From contig CALBWA010000010.1 in assembly GCA_937969505.1 (NCBI GenBank), forward strand, positions 75,184-125,656: a DNA stretch of 50,473 bases, given 5' to 3'. This document shows positions 36,449 through 46,131 of this stretch, one piece after another. How positions within the stretch are numbered: the stretch's first letter is position 1; the number at the start of each line of letters is the position of its first letter. The position numbers were made by a program, and so were the translations under genes. The notes under the pieces were generated by a model, which saw only the letters and a list, made by a program, of their open reading frames with translations, did not search any database and was not told the DNA's origin. This DNA comes from an uncultured Erythrobacter sp. Lineage in GTDB: Bacteria; Pseudomonadota; Alphaproteobacteria; Sphingomonadales; Sphingomonadaceae.

Positions 36449-38683
36449 CTATTCCGCCAGTTCGAGTGCTCTTTCCAGGGCGGAACCATCCAGTCCGACA
36501 GCATGCGAGAGAAAGGCCAGGACATCGGCGCTTTCGGCAATTTCCTTGTCGACCGGCTTGCCCGAGCCATGACCGGCACGGGTCTCGATGCGGATAAGAT
36601 GCGCTGCCGCCTCGTCTCCCGATCTGCCCGCTACCGCCCCTGTCTGCGCCGCCTGCAATGCCGCGATATACTTGAAGCTATGAGCCGGCACGACGCGATC
36701 GTCTGTGTCTGCGGTCGTCACCAGAACCGGAGGATACAGCGTCTGGGCGTTGATGTTGTGATAGGGGGAATAGGCCAGCAGATTCCGGAAATCTTGTTCG
36801 CTGCCAGGGTCGCCATAATCATCAACCCAGTACCGCCCGGCGGTCCAGCGATCAAAACGCAGCATATCCATTACGCCGACGGCTGCATGCGCTGCATCAA
36901 ACAGATCGGGTCGCTGATTGACGACAGCGCCCACAAGCAGGCCTCCATTTGACCGCCCCTCTATCGCGAGCCCTTTCGCTGTTGTGTAGCCCTCTGCCTT
37001 GAGGAACTCACCAGCCGCGATGAAGTCATCGAACGTGTTCTGCTTGTTGGCAAGGCGCCCGGCATCATGCCATGCCTTGCCAAATTCACCCCCGCCGCGA
37101 ATATTGGCCAAGGCAAACACGCCTCCCGCCTGCATCCAGGCCATGCGACTGGCCACAAAGCTGGGGGTTTGAGAAGCTTCAAACCCGCCATAGCCATACA
37201 ACAACGTTGGCGCAGCTATATTGGTCTCAGCCAAAGCCTTGTGCCGGACAATGAAGATTGGAACGCGCGTTCCGTCGCGCGAGGTGAAGAACCGCTGCTC
37301 GACTTTATAGTCTTCAGGATCAAACGGAAGTTCCGGCTCGGCAAAAACCTCTGTATCCCCGGTCTCGATGTTCAGTCGAAAGATCGACGGGGGCCGATTG
37401 AAACTGGTGAAGCGGTAGAATGTCTCGGGATCGCCTGCCTGCCCGGCAAATCCACCCGCCGCACCTGATCCGCCCAGACTGATCTGGCCGGCAAGTTCGC
37501 CATCAAGATCAAACAGGATCGCATGCGAGGCTGCATCCTTGAGATATTCCAGCACCAATCGTGATCCGACAATCGAGGCCGACGAGATCGTGTGGTTGTT
37601 CTGGCCGATCAATTCCCGCCAACCACCACGCAGCTGGTTCGGATTAATCGTCATGATTCGATAGTTCGGTGCGCCATCATCGGTCCGCGCGAACAATCGT
37701 CCATCAGCAGAATCAATGATTTTCCAGACATGATCAAATCCCTTGATCAGTCGCCTGGCCTTCCACCCACGCGAATTCCTGCGCGCCAGATCAATCAGAT
37801 GCACTTCATTACGGGCATCGGTACCGATTCGGCTTTCGATCACCAACCAGCGCCCGTCACCGGTTACCTTGGCATAATGATTTGCCTCCGGGCGCTTGGG
37901 CGTCGCAAAGACCAGTTCGTCCTGCGACTGATCGGTGCCCACCCGATGAAAATAGATTGCATGATTGAAATTGGGGGCATGAAAATCGCTGCCATCCTCG
38001 GGTTCGGGAAAGCGCGCATAGAGAAATCCCTCGTCGCCGATCCAGGCAATCTCGCTGAATTTCGACCAATGCACGCCTTCACCCAGCACAGCTCCGCTAT
38101 CAACGTCCACCACACGCAGCACCCGCCAGTCGCTGCCGCCTTCCTGAATGCTGTAGGCAAGGTACTTTCCGGTTTCGGACGGTTCCCAATCGCCCACCGC
38201 GCTCGCCCCGTCATGTGACCAATTGTTCGGATCGAGCAGCAGGCGCCGCTTGGCATCAGCCCTGTCCTGGACAAACACTTGTTCCTGATTGAGGCGACCG
38301 GCATTGCCGGTATAAAAATACCGGTTTCCCGCCGGTCTGGGCGTGCCGAACCGGGCAAAACCATACAGTTTGCCAAGCCTTGCTGCAAAGGCATCGCGCA
38401 TGCCAATCTGGCCAAGATAGGTCTGAGTGACTGCGTTTTGTCGTTCCACCCAATCAGCCACCTCGGGCGTGCTTCGCACGTCGCTTTCAAGCCAGCGATA
38501 AGGGTCAGCGACGGCCTCGCCGAATTTCTGCTCTACAATCGCCTCGCGCCGCGTTTCAGGATAGTCAGGCACGGCAATTGCGGGCCCCTTCACCCCGACC
38601 ACAGGTTCGGCCAGCGCGGGCGCAGCGATCCCGGATTGTGCGGCCAGCATGATCGCGGCAAAGGCTGGCCATCGCGCAATCAC
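36449..38683 (-). CDS. Prolyl oligopeptidase family serine peptidase (S9A)
   Basis: A 744-residue secreted peptidase. The signal peptide ends near APALAEP (about residue 26). A beta-propeller domain begins with PETRREAIVEQKFGEAVADPYRWLE, the POP opening, and the C-terminal alpha/beta-hydrolase domain has the nucleophile in IEGRSNGGLL, the Asp in ADTDDRVVPAHSFKY and the His in TRAGHGSGKP. POP enzymes cut after proline in short peptides. Length is normal for the S9A family with a signal peptide. It is followed on the same strand by the palindrome and paralogue 2. Its start overlaps the stop of the serine hydrolase gene by 4 bases, so the two are co-translated. Confidence 0.93.
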   Translation of the reverse strand: MIARWPAFAAIMLAAQSGIAAPALAEPVVGVKGPAIAVPDYPETRREAIVEQKFGEAVADPYRWLESDVRSTPEVADWVERQNAVTQTYLGQIGMRDAFAARLGKLYGFARFGTPRPAGNRYFYTGNAGRLNQEQVFVQDRADAKRRLLLDPNNWSHDGASAVGDWEPSETGKYLAYSIQEGGSDWRVLRVVDVDSGAVLGEGVHWSKFSEIAWIGDEGFLYARFPEPEDGSDFHAPNFNHAIYFHRVGTDQSQDELVFATPKRPEANHYAKVTGDGRWLVIESRIGTDARNEVHLIDLARRNSRGWKARRLIKGFDHVWKIIDSADGRLFARTDDGAPNYRIMTINPNQLRGGWRELIGQNNHTISSASIVGSRLVLEYLKDAASHAILFDLDGELAGQISLGGSGAAGGFAGQAGDPETFYRFTSFNRPPSIFRLNIETGDTEVFAEPELPFDPEDYKVEQRFFTSRDGTRVPIFIVRHKALAETNIAAPTLLYGYGGFEASQTPSFVASRMAWMQAGGVFALANIRGGGEFGKAWHDAGRLANKQNTFDDFIAAGEFLKAEGYTTAKGLAIEGRSNGGLLVGAVVNQRPDLFDAAHAAVGVMDMLRFDRWTAGRYWVDDYGDPGSEQDFRNLLAYSPYHNINAQTLYPPVLVTTADTDDRVVPAHSFKYIAALQAAQTGAVAGRSGDEAAAHLIRIETRAGHGSGKPVDKEIAESADVLAFLSHAVGLDGSALERALELAE

Positions 38684-40122
38684 CGTTCCAGTGCTGCCAA
38701 AACATCGCGGGTAAAAGCGGCAATATCAAAACGGGTACCGACCATATCCTCGCCCCGGCGCACGATCACGACATTGCGGCTTGGCACGACCACGACATAT
38801 TGCCCGCGATTGCCAAAGGCAGCAAAAGTGTCTGGCGGCACCCCCTCGTTGTTGTTCATCAACCACCAGCCAGCACCATAACCAAAGGGGCGACCTTCGG
38901 GCTGCGGCCCAGATGGTGACGAGACATACTCACGCCAACCTTTTGGCAGGATGCGCTCACCACTTTGTGTCACGCCGTCATTGAGCATTAGCTGGCCAAG
39001 CCTGGCGAGATCACGCGCAGTTGTCCACACTTGGCTGGAGAGCACGTAATTGCCTTGCCAATCGGTTTCGGCGACGGTGTGGTTCATCCCGACCTTCGCG
39101 AAAAAATTCGCCGGAGGGTTTTGAATAAATGTTTCTTCAACTGCCTGCACCGCTGCCAGCGTATCGTTATTGGCGTAGCGATATACAGTGAAGGGCGCAT
39201 GAATAAGCGGCCAGTTCTGCGCGCGCTCATCCACTGTTGTTCCGCCCCAATAGAGCGGGTCGGTGCGATTGCCCGGCGTATCTGAATAGCGCCCAGATGC
39301 CATGCGCAATGTTTCATCAATTGTGATCATGCGGCGCGGGTCGGCTTCATTGGCGCCCAATCCTGCGCTCGCCATGACATCAGCCTCACCGCGTTGAACG
39401 GCTGCACCGATAAGCGTAGCGGCAATGCTTTTGGCGACCGACCATGTCCGCTGAGGTGTGTTTGCAAAGAAACCATCGGCATATTGTTCGCCAGCCAGTT
39501 TTCCATTGTGCAGCACCGTGACGATCGTTGTGCGCCCTTCGCCGTATTTGCCTGTGAAGGCCGCGCTCACATCGACGCGCTTCTCGGCTAAGTCCGATGC
39601 CATCGGATCGGGCCGCGATCTGGCAGCTAGCAATTGTTGGCGTTTGCCCGCTCTCGCATCATCGTCCAAAGCCCAATCGACATACGTAGCGCCTACACCA
39701 TCAATCGTTGTCCCGATCGGCATAATGACACATCCCCGCCCCTCGCGGTGCACTGCATACCGTGGCGGCATGTCATCTGCGTAAGTGACCGCAGTAGAAA
39801 CCACCTCACCCGTCGCGAGCCGATCAACCGAATAGGGCAAATCGCGAATGACCGGATCGAGTCTAGGGTAGATGCCCGTAAGCTCCCACTCATGGACACT
39901 TTCAGGCGTGCGGGTTGTCCCATTGCGTTCGGCATTGGCAATTGCGCTGCAGAGGAACAGGGCCTTGTACCCAGCCGCCAAGGCGCGGTCGTAACGCGCG
40001 TCAAGCTGCTCTTGCGCAGACAGCGGAGACACCGATGTGTTTTGCGCATGTAGATAGCTGGAAGGAGCTGTGATGGCAGTGGCAAGAGCGACTGCAAACG
40101 TCATCTTTTTCATGTCATGCAC
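38680..40122 (-). CDS. Serine hydrolase, beta-lactamase class C family
   Basis: A 480-residue secreted protein with a signal peptide (about 1-26, ending YLHAQ). The active site is S228-V-A-K231 in RTWSVAKSIAATLIGAAV, followed by YRYANND, the Tyr-x-Asn motif, and GYGAGWWLMNN near the end. The fold covers esterases, 6-aminohexanoate-dimer-hydrolase-like enzymes and DD-peptidase-like proteins; YRYANNDT and the C-terminal half recall the 6-aminohexanoate hydrolase group. An N-terminal domain of about 180 residues precedes the hydrolase domain. Substrate is unknown. Transcribed with the downstream prolyl oligopeptidase (4-base overlap). Confidence 0.88.
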   Translation of the reverse strand: MHDMKKMTFAVALATAITAPSSYLHAQNTSVSPLSAQEQLDARYDRALAAGYKALFLCSAIANAERNGTTRTPESVHEWELTGIYPRLDPVIRDLPYSVDRLATGEVVSTAVTYADDMPPRYAVHREGRGCVIMPIGTTIDGVGATYVDWALDDDARAGKRQQLLAARSRPDPMASDLAEKRVDVSAAFTGKYGEGRTTIVTVLHNGKLAGEQYADGFFANTPQRTWSVAKSIAATLIGAAVQRGEADVMASAGLGANEADPRRMITIDETLRMASGRYSDTPGNRTDPLYWGGTTVDERAQNWPLIHAPFTVYRYANNDTLAAVQAVEETFIQNPPANFFAKVGMNHTVAETDWQGNYVLSSQVWTTARDLARLGQLMLNDGVTQSGERILPKGWREYVSSPSGPQPEGRPFGYGAGWWLMNNNEGVPPDTFAAFGNRGQYVVVVPSRNVVIVRRGEDMVGTRFDIAAFTRDVLAALER

Positions 40123-40159
40123 ACTAAGCGTACGGCAGCAAAAGAAAAGCGCGCAAGCA

Positions 40160-40193
40160 AAGAAAAAGGGCCAGCGGATCGCTCCGCCAGCCC
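40160..40193 (-). terminator. Intrinsic terminator of the rpoA-rplQ transcript
   Basis: On the minus strand GGGCTGGCGGA and TCCGCTGGCCC pair over 11 positions (two G-U pairs) around a GCGA tetraloop of GNRA type, at 40193-40168, followed by TTTTTCTTT. It lies 25 bases after the L17 stop. Confidence 0.9.
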
Positions 40194-40217
40194 CAATTTC
40201 ATAAAGCCGAAAGTGCC

Positions 40218-40646
40218 TTACGCAGACGCTTCGGCGTATTCTTCTTCATCAGCCATGACCGGACCGCTGTCCTGACCCTTGGCATCGGGATCACGATCAA
40301 CCAGTTCGATGATGGCGAGCTGCGCGCTGTCGCTGGCGCGGTATCCGGCCTTGATGATGCGGGTATAACCACCGTTGCGGTCGTCATAACGCTCGCCCAG
40401 GATATCAAACAGCTTCTTGAGCTGGGTCTCGTCCATCAGGCGCGATTGCGCGAGACGACGGTTGGACAGGCCACCACGCTTGGCCAGCGTGATCAACTTT
40501 TCAATGTATGGGCGCAGTTCCTTCGCCTTGGGCAGCGTGGTCGTGATCTGCTCGTGCTTGATCAGGGCCGCGGCCATATTGCGGAACAAGGCCTTGCGAT
40601 GGCCCGACTTGCGCGAAAGTTTACGCTGTGAAATTCCGTGACGCAT
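40218..40646 (-). CDS. rplQ: 50S ribosomal protein L17
   Basis: A 142-residue large-subunit protein starting [20 protein letters not shown], the universal L17 opening, with [15 protein letters not shown] and [24 protein letters not shown]. An acidic tail of about 25 residues after VDRD goes beyond the E. coli length, as is usual in alphaproteobacteria. Last gene of the alpha operon, 138 bases after rpoA; that gap contains a stable hairpin (40750-40776). Followed by the operon terminator. Confidence 0.97.
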   Translation of the reverse strand: MRHGISQRKLSRKSGHRKALFRNMAAALIKHEQITTTLPKAKELRPYIEKLITLAKRGGLSNRRLAQSRLMDETQLKKLFDILGERYDDRNGGYTRIIKAGYRASDSAQLAIIELVDRDPDAKGQDSGPVMADEEEYAEASA

Positions 40647-40749
40647 TATTCAATCCTTTGTTTGCTGACCCTTCCGGGCGGGAAACCTGTTCCCACTTTC
40701 CCTGACGGGATCAGCGGTTCGTAAAGGGCCCGTATCAGGTAACCCAGTG

Positions 40750-40776
40750 CTGGCGGCGCTTAAGGTGCGCCGCCGG
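40750..40776 (-). other. Intercistronic hairpin between rpoA and rplQ
   Basis: CTGGCGGCGC (40750-40759) and GCGCCGCCGG (40767-40776) form a 10-bp stem (one G-U) with a 7-nt loop. No T-run follows on the minus strand, so it is probably an RNA processing, stability or expression-tuning element. Confidence 0.5.
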
Positions 40777-40784
40777 AACCTGTT

Positions 40785-41840
40785 TTAGCCGAGCAACTCT
40801 TGTTCGAGCTTCTTGGCCATTTCTTCGATGTTCTCTGGTGGCCATCCGGGGATGTCCATGCCCAGACGCAGACCCATGCTCGACAGCACTTCCTTGATTT
40901 CGTTCAAGGACTTGCGGCCGAAGTTCGGCGTGCGCAGCATTTCGGCTTCGGTCTTCTGAACCAGATCGCCGATGTAGATGATGTTGTCGTTCTTGAGGCA
41001 ATTGGCCGAACGGACCGACAGTTCCAGCTCGTCGACCTTCTTGAGAAGGTAACGGTTGAGCTGGTTCGCATCGTCTTCTTGCGGCGTTGCTGCCTGGCCG
41101 ATCATGGCCGACTGTGGCTGCGGAATGCCGTCTTCGAAGTGGACGAACAAAGTCAGCTGGTCCTGGAGGATACGGGCGGCATAAGCCACGGCATCTTCCG
41201 GGGCGACCGTACCGTCGGTTTCTACCGTCAGAGAGAGCTTGTCATAGTCAAGCTCCTGACCAACGCGGGCGTTTTCAACCTTGTAGCTCACCTGGCGGAT
41301 TGGCGAATAGAGCGAGTCAACCGGGATCAGACCGATTGGCGCATCAGCCGGGCGGTTTTGTACGGCAGGTGCATAGCCCTTACCTACGTCAGCCGTCAGC
41401 TCCATGTTGAGCGTAGCACCTTCGTCGAGGTGGCAGATGACGAGGTCCTTGTTCATGATCTCGATGTCGCCAGATACGGCAATATCCCCAGCCTTGACGG
41501 CCGCTGGACCGGTGGCGGAAAGCTGCAGGCGCTTAGGCCCTTCACCTTCCATCTTGAGGGCAATCTGCTTCACATTCAGCACGATGTCGGTGACGTCTTC
41601 ACGCACACCCGCGAGCGAGCTGAATTCATGCAGGACGTTCTCTGCCTTGATCGAGGTGATGGCAGCACCCTGAAGCGAGGAAAGCAGAACGCGACGCAGA
41701 GCATTGCCCAGCGTCAGTCCAAAACCACGCTCGAGTGGTTCAGCAACAAAGGTTGCCTTGCGCGCCTTGTCGCCGCCTTCCTTGATTTCCAAGGTGTTGG
41801 GTTTCTTGAGTTCCTGCCAGTTCTTGGTGTTGACGGACAT
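40785..41840 (-). CDS. rpoA: RNA polymerase alpha subunit
   Basis: A 351-residue subunit that dimerises to start polymerase assembly (N-terminal domain) and contacts UP elements and activators (C-terminal domain). The N-terminal [27 protein letters not shown] and the C-terminal [19 protein letters not shown], then [22 protein letters not shown], are diagnostic. Length is slightly above E. coli's 329. Flanked by S11 upstream (129-base gap with a 6-bp ACCGGA/TCCGGT stem) and L17 downstream. Confidence 0.98.
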   Translation of the reverse strand: MSVNTKNWQELKKPNTLEIKEGGDKARKATFVAEPLERGFGLTLGNALRRVLLSSLQGAAITSIKAENVLHEFSSLAGVREDVTDIVLNVKQIALKMEGEGPKRLQLSATGPAAVKAGDIAVSGDIEIMNKDLVICHLDEGATLNMELTADVGKGYAPAVQNRPADAPIGLIPVDSLYSPIRQVSYKVENARVGQELDYDKLSLTVETDGTVAPEDAVAYAARILQDQLTLFVHFEDGIPQPQSAMIGQAATPQEDDANQLNRYLLKKVDELELSVRSANCLKNDNIIYIGDLVQKTEAEMLRTPNFGRKSLNEIKEVLSSMGLRLGMDIPGWPPENIEEMAKKLEQELLG

Positions 41841-41969
41841 GGATTTCCCCTAATTCGCTATATCAGCGTGTTCAAAAATCGGACGAAACCGGATGCACCT
41901 GCGAGGGCGCGTCCGGTCCGTGGAATAGCGACCCGAAGGCCGCCAGTAAGCTCGGATCAGACGCTCGGC

Positions 41970-42359
41970 TCAGACCCTGCGACGCTTTGACGGACGAACC
42001 CCATTGTGGGGGATCGGTGTCACGTCGCGGATCGAAGTGATCGTGAAGCCAACCGCTTGCAATGCGCGGAGCGCACTTTCGCGGCCAGAGCCGGGGCCCT
42101 TGACTTCGACTTCCAGCGTCCGGACGCCGTGTTCGGCGGCCTTCTTGCCGGCATCGTCTGCTGCAACCTGAGCTGCGTAAGGGGTCGACTTGCGGCTCCC
42201 CTTGAAGCCCATCATGCCAGCACTGGACCAGCTTATGGCGTTGCCCTGTGCATCGGTGATGGTGATCATTGTGTTGTTGAAGCTTGCATTCACGTGGGCA
42301 ACGCCGCTCGTGATGTTCTTCTTGTCGCGCCGCCTGATCCGGCCGGGTTCGCGTGCCAT
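41970..42359 (-). CDS. rpsK: 30S ribosomal protein S11
   Basis: A 129-residue small-subunit platform protein. The core motifs [45 protein letters not shown] and the basic C-terminus [17 protein letters not shown] are unmistakable. It follows S13 by 74 bases and precedes rpoA in the standard alpha-operon order; S4 (rpsD), which sits here in some bacteria, is absent. Confidence 0.98.
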   Translation of the reverse strand: MAREPGRIRRRDKKNITSGVAHVNASFNNTMITITDAQGNAISWSSAGMMGFKGSRKSTPYAAQVAADDAGKKAAEHGVRTLEVEVKGPGSGRESALRALQAVGFTITSIRDVTPIPHNGVRPSKRRRV

Positions 42360-42433
42360 GGTCTGAATTCCTCTTTAAATGTGCAGAAGGGAAAAGCGTG
42401 TCGGGTAAGTCCAGGTTGCCCTGACCCGAATGC

Positions 42434-42802
42434 TTACTTCTTCTTCCCTGCGATCGGCTTGGCCTTACCCTTGCGGGTGCGGGCGTTGGTGTGCGTGCGC
42501 TGTCCGCGAACGGGCAGCTGGTTACGATGGCGCAGGCCCCGATAGGAGCGCAGGTCCATCAAACGCTTGATGTTCATCGCCGTGTTGCGGCGAAGGTCGC
42601 CTTCCACAGTGTGATCAGCATCAATTGCTTCACGAATTTGCAGAACTTCCGCGTCGGTCAGATCCTGAACCCGGCGCGAATGATCAATGCCAAGCTTGTC
42701 GGCGATTTGCACGGCGGTCGTACGACCGATTCCATGGATGTAGGTGAGCGCGATAATCACGCGCTTGTTGGTTGGGATATTTACCCCGGCAATACGAGCC
42801 AC
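42434..42802 (-). CDS. rpsM: 30S ribosomal protein S13
   Basis: A 122-residue protein of the small-subunit head that contacts the P-site tRNA. It starts with GTG at 42802 behind [27 protein letters not shown], the HTH-like [13 protein letters not shown] and the basic tail [21 protein letters not shown] are all present. It is the first gene of the alpha-operon part here, since the L36 gene often found in front of it is not seen. Its promoter must lie in the 105 bases between the gdhA terminator and 42802. Confidence 0.97.
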   Translation of the reverse strand: MARIAGVNIPTNKRVIIALTYIHGIGRTTAVQIADKLGIDHSRRVQDLTDAEVLQIREAIDADHTVEGDLRRNTAMNIKRLMDLRSYRGLRHRNQLPVRGQRTHTNARTRKGKAKPIAGKKK

Positions 42803-43168
42803 TTAATACTTCTCCAAGCTCCACAGGGGATCAACCAGATGGTCAAGCGCCCCTATCTCATAGCGATAAACCGACATGCCCTAGCCCTCAGCGGGTGCTG
42901 AAACGGCAAAAAGCCCGGTTGGCATGCACAAAGGCTCTTGCCTGCCGGACTCCGATCGAACGTGTCGAATGAAGCGCGCGCTTAAGGTGATTCTGTCGCT
43001 ACGTCAACAGGTAAGCGAACGCCATGGGCAGCGCGCCATCGCACCGTCCCGATATGGGCGCGCGCCGCCCAGTTGCAAGGGTGGTACGCCAAACGGGGCT
43101 CCGGGTCAAAAGTCGGCCCTGAGCACGGCCCGAAACATACCCGGAAAACGCATCAGCGTTAACCTCGA
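42803..43168. other. Gap between gdhA and rpsM: terminator plus alpha-operon promoter region
   Basis: No gene seen. The gdhA terminator is at 42907-42951; between it and the S13 GTG lies the presumed alpha-operon promoter. A -35-like TTGACC is visible on the minus strand near 42846, but a matched -10 is not convincing. The part from 42952 to 43168 shows nothing recognisable. Confidence 0.5.
42907..42951 (-). terminator. Intrinsic terminator after gdhA
   Basis: On the minus strand AGTCCGG (42951-42945) pairs with CCGGGCT (42918-42912) over 7 bp (one G-U), with an inner GGCA/TGCC stem, followed by TTTTT. It separates gdhA transcription from the S13 operon, though it lies about 220 bases past the gdhA stop. 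Confidence 0.75.
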
Positions 43169-44527
43169 TCAGACCACGCCAAAGGCAAGCATCGCATCGG
43201 CAACCTTCTTGAAACCGGCAATATTGGCGCCCTTGACGTAATTGACCGCCTTGCCGCCATCTACCTCGCCATATTCGACACATTTGCCGTGAATGTCTTC
43301 CATCAGATTGGTGAGCATGTCGCCCAGCTTTTCCTGGTTCCAGCTGATCCGCTCTGAATTCTGGCTCATCTCGAGGCCCGATACGGCAACGCCACCGGCA
43401 TTGGCTGCCTTGCCCGGTCCGTACATAATCATGGCCTCCTGAAAGACCTTCACCCCTTCCAGAGTGGTCGGCATGTTGGCCCCTTCGGAAACAGCGATCA
43501 CGCCGTTCTTGACCAGCGCCTTTGCCTCATCCTCGTTCAGTTCGTTCTGGGTAGCGCATGGCAGGGCAAGATCAGCCTCCACGCTCCAGGGCCGTTCGCC
43601 CTCGTGGAAACTGGCGTTGGAGAATTCGTCGACATATTCGCTGATCCGCCCGCGCCGTTCATTCTTCAATGTCTTGATCCAGTCGATCTTTTCCTGATCG
43701 ATGCCATCAGGGTCGTGGATGAAGCCGCCGGAGTCGGACAGGGTGAGCACCTTGCCGCCAAGCTCGACCAGCTTTTCTGCAGCGTGGGTTGCAACATTGC
43801 CAGAGCCCGAGATGACCGCACTCTTCCCCTCGACATCCTCGTCAGCATGTTTGAGCATGTTTTGCAGGAAGTAAACCGCGCCATAGCCGGTCGCCTCGGG
43901 CCGCATCTGAGAGCCGCCATATTCCAAGGCCTTGCCGGTCAAAACGCCTTCCCAACGATTGGTGATGCGTTTGTACTGGCCAAACATATAACCGATTTCG
44001 CGTCCGCCCACGCCAATATCGCCCGCTGGCACGTCGGTGTCCGGCCCGATGTGGCGATACAATTCGGTCATGAAGCTCTGGCAGAACCGCATGACTTCGC
44101 TATCGGACTTGCCGCTGGGATTGAAGTTCGATCCGCCCTTGGCTCCGCCCATCGGCAGACCAGTGAGCGAATTCTTGAATGTCTGCTCAAACGCCAGAAA
44201 CTTCAGCACGCTTTCGGTCACGGTCGGATGAAACCGGATACCGCCCTTGTAAGGTCCGATGGCGTTGTTGTTCTGCACCCGCCAACCGCGCTGGACACGG
44301 ATGTTATGGTTGTCATCTTCCCAGCACACACGGAACGACACCACTCTGTCAGGCTCGGCAATCCGGCGGAGAATCTGCGCCTCGTGATACTCTTCCTTGT
44401 CGTCGATAAACTCGAAGACATCTTGTGCCACTTCCTGGACGGCCTGAATGAATTCGGTCTGACCCGTGTTGCGCTTTTTCACCCCTTCCATGAATGTCGA
44501 AAGGTCGACGTGGTCAGAAACGGCCAT
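43169..44527 (-). CDS. gdhA: Glutamate dehydrogenase (hexameric, NADP-type)
   Basis: A 452-residue enzyme converting 2-oxoglutarate and ammonia to glutamate. Family motifs are GWRVQNNNAIGPYKGGIRFHPTV, the catalytic-Lys segment LPMGGAKGGSNFNP, the Asp region VPAGDIGVGGREIGYMFGQYKR, and the Rossmann SGSGNVATHAAEKL. Length and N-terminal alignment match E. coli GdhA (447), so the small hexameric class. It lies inside the ribosomal-protein cluster between adk/SRPBCC and S13, an unusual place, and has its own downstream terminator. Confidence 0.97.
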   Translation of the reverse strand: MAVSDHVDLSTFMEGVKKRNTGQTEFIQAVQEVAQDVFEFIDDKEEYHEAQILRRIAEPDRVVSFRVCWEDDNHNIRVQRGWRVQNNNAIGPYKGGIRFHPTVTESVLKFLAFEQTFKNSLTGLPMGGAKGGSNFNPSGKSDSEVMRFCQSFMTELYRHIGPDTDVPAGDIGVGGREIGYMFGQYKRITNRWEGVLTGKALEYGGSQMRPEATGYGAVYFLQNMLKHADEDVEGKSAVISGSGNVATHAAEKLVELGGKVLTLSDSGGFIHDPDGIDQEKIDWIKTLKNERRGRISEYVDEFSNASFHEGERPWSVEADLALPCATQNELNEDEAKALVKNGVIAVSEGANMPTTLEGVKVFQEAMIMYGPGKAANAGGVAVSGLEMSQNSERISWNQEKLGDMLTNLMEDIHGKCVEYGEVDGGKAVNYVKGANIAGFKKVADAMLAFGVV

Positions 44528-44637
44528 GGGAAATTCTCCTGTGAATGTCTCGATTCAAACCCGCGGCATCTTTAACGTTCCCACAGGCTACCTGTCTTTG
44601 CGAAAACAATCCGGCTTTTTCACTTGCCGCGCTCTGA

Positions 44638-45372
44638 TCAGCCCTCTTTCAAGGCCTCAACCGCTTCTTCCAGGCTTTTTTCCCGGTCAGACTTTTCGTC
44701 CGTTAAGGGTTCGTCAGCCGGTGCGGCGGCCGCGCCGTCTTCGGATTCGACATCTGGGGTTACGTCAACGACCTCATCTGGGACGGGGGAATCGACCCTT
44801 CCCAGCATCGCAGCCAGTCCGTTCAACTGCTGCGTCATGACGCCATCTACAGCCTTGGAAATTATCCCGACTTCGTAACGCATGTATCCGCCGACCACAT
44901 ATTCCCACACGATCCGGGTTCCACCGTCCGGACTTTCCGAGAGAGCCACAGTCAGCACACCTGTTGCCGCCTCGCTCTGCAAAGGCCCCAAGCTGCCGCG
45001 CATGCGCAGCGCATTCTCGGGAAATGCGTGGATCACCCGCATGTGCTCGACGCTGCCCTCCAGCGTAATTTTGTCAGGGTCGGGATCTTCCGGGATTTTC
45101 TCGCAGAAGCATCCGCCAGCTTGCGGGGTCAAACGCAGATTGTCGGCATCGCCAGACCAGGTGTGCGCAGAATTCCACCACCGTGCGGGCGAAATCAGCG
45201 CGAGCCAGGTTTCCTTCGGTGATGCCTCTACAACCGCCATATCGCGCGTCACGAAGCCATCGCTGTCCGTCTTGATCACCTCGGCCGAGACAGGCTGGCT
45301 CAACGCCAGACCGATGGCAGCACAGGCAGCGCTGGCGCCCTTAAAGACGCAAGTGGTGGCAAATTTCGGCAT
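44638..45372 (-). CDS. Secreted SRPBCC-family (START-like) protein
   Basis: A 244-residue protein from the ATG at 45372, behind AGGAGG. A signal peptide (about 1-27, ending QPVSAE) is followed by a START/Bet v1-like domain with VVEASPKETWLALISPARWWNSAHTW, GGCFCEKIP and TRIVWEYVVGGYM, a pattern of SRPBCC proteins that form a hydrophobic ligand pocket. The last 60 residues are acidic and Glu/Asp/Ala/Pro-rich. It follows adk by 86 bases and precedes gdhA by 110. The ligand is not known. A longer start at 45447 would bury the signal peptide. Confidence 0.8.
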   Translation of the reverse strand: MPKFATTCVFKGASAACAAIGLALSQPVSAEVIKTDSDGFVTRDMAVVEASPKETWLALISPARWWNSAHTWSGDADNLRLTPQAGGCFCEKIPEDPDPDKITLEGSVEHMRVIHAFPENALRMRGSLGPLQSEAATGVLTVALSESPDGGTRIVWEYVVGGYMRYEVGIISKAVDGVMTQQLNGLAAMLGRVDSPVPDEVVDVTPDVESEDGAAAAPADEPLTDEKSDREKSLEEAVEALKEG

Positions 45373-45458
45373 CGGGCGGTCCTCCTGTTCCAAGGGCAGT
45401 CCTAAGCCAAAGGGTGGGCACGATAAAGCGGCAATTGCCCGCCGCATGTGCCTGTGGA

Positions 45459-46103
45459 TCAGGAGATGATGTCGCTGATGGTCGCGGTGACCGTATCAAT
45501 GCTGGCCATTCCGTCAACGCGCGTCACTATACCGCGTGCTTCATAACCTGGCAGGATTGGTGCGGTTTCCGCCCGATACACATCCATGCGATTGCGCACC
45601 GTCTGTTCGTTATCGTCGGGACGACGCTTGAACTCGGTCGAGCCACAACTGTCGCACACACCCTCTTGTGCAGGGGGATTAGCGGTATCGTGATACAGCG
45701 CTCCGCAATTGGCACAGGAGAAACGGCCGGTGATGCGCTCAACCAGAGCGTCCACGTCCACGGCCAGCTCAATCACATGGTCGAGCTTGCGGCCATGCTT
45801 GGCAAGAATACCATCGAGCGCAGCAGCCTGAGCTTCGGTGCGGGGATAACCATCAAAGATAGCGCCGACATCGCTGCCCATCGCCGCCAGTTCATCAGAG
45901 ATCAGGTCCGACACAATCTCGTCACTGACGAGGTCGCCAGCTTCCATGATCGATTTGACCTTGAGACCGGTGGGCGTTTCCGCTTTGACCGCTGCCCGCA
46001 GCATGTCGCCGGTGGAAAGCTGTTTCATGCCGTGATTGTCGACCAGGCGGGCACTTTGTGTTCCCTTGCCGGCGCCCGGCGGGCCCAAAAGAATGATATT
46101 CAT
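45459..46103 (-). CDS. adk: Adenylate kinase
   Basis: A 214-residue enzyme that interconverts ATP plus AMP and two ADP. The P-loop is GPPGAGKGTQ, the AMP site STGDMLRAAV, and the LID is the long zinc-binding form with four cysteines (CANCGALYH and CDSCGSTEFKRR) followed by DDNEQTVRNRMDVY. It sits right after secY (28 bases), the classic secY-adk pair of the spc operon. The usual next genes would be S13 and S11; here an SRPBCC gene and gdhA intervene. Confidence 0.98.
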   Translation of the reverse strand: MNIILLGPPGAGKGTQSARLVDNHGMKQLSTGDMLRAAVKAETPTGLKVKSIMEAGDLVSDEIVSDLISDELAAMGSDVGAIFDGYPRTEAQAAALDGILAKHGRKLDHVIELAVDVDALVERITGRFSCANCGALYHDTANPPAQEGVCDSCGSTEFKRRPDDNEQTVRNRMDVYRAETAPILPGYEARGIVTRVDGMASIDTVTATISDIIS

Positions 46104-46131
46104 GAAGCTAGCTTACCCCAATTTACAGCTA

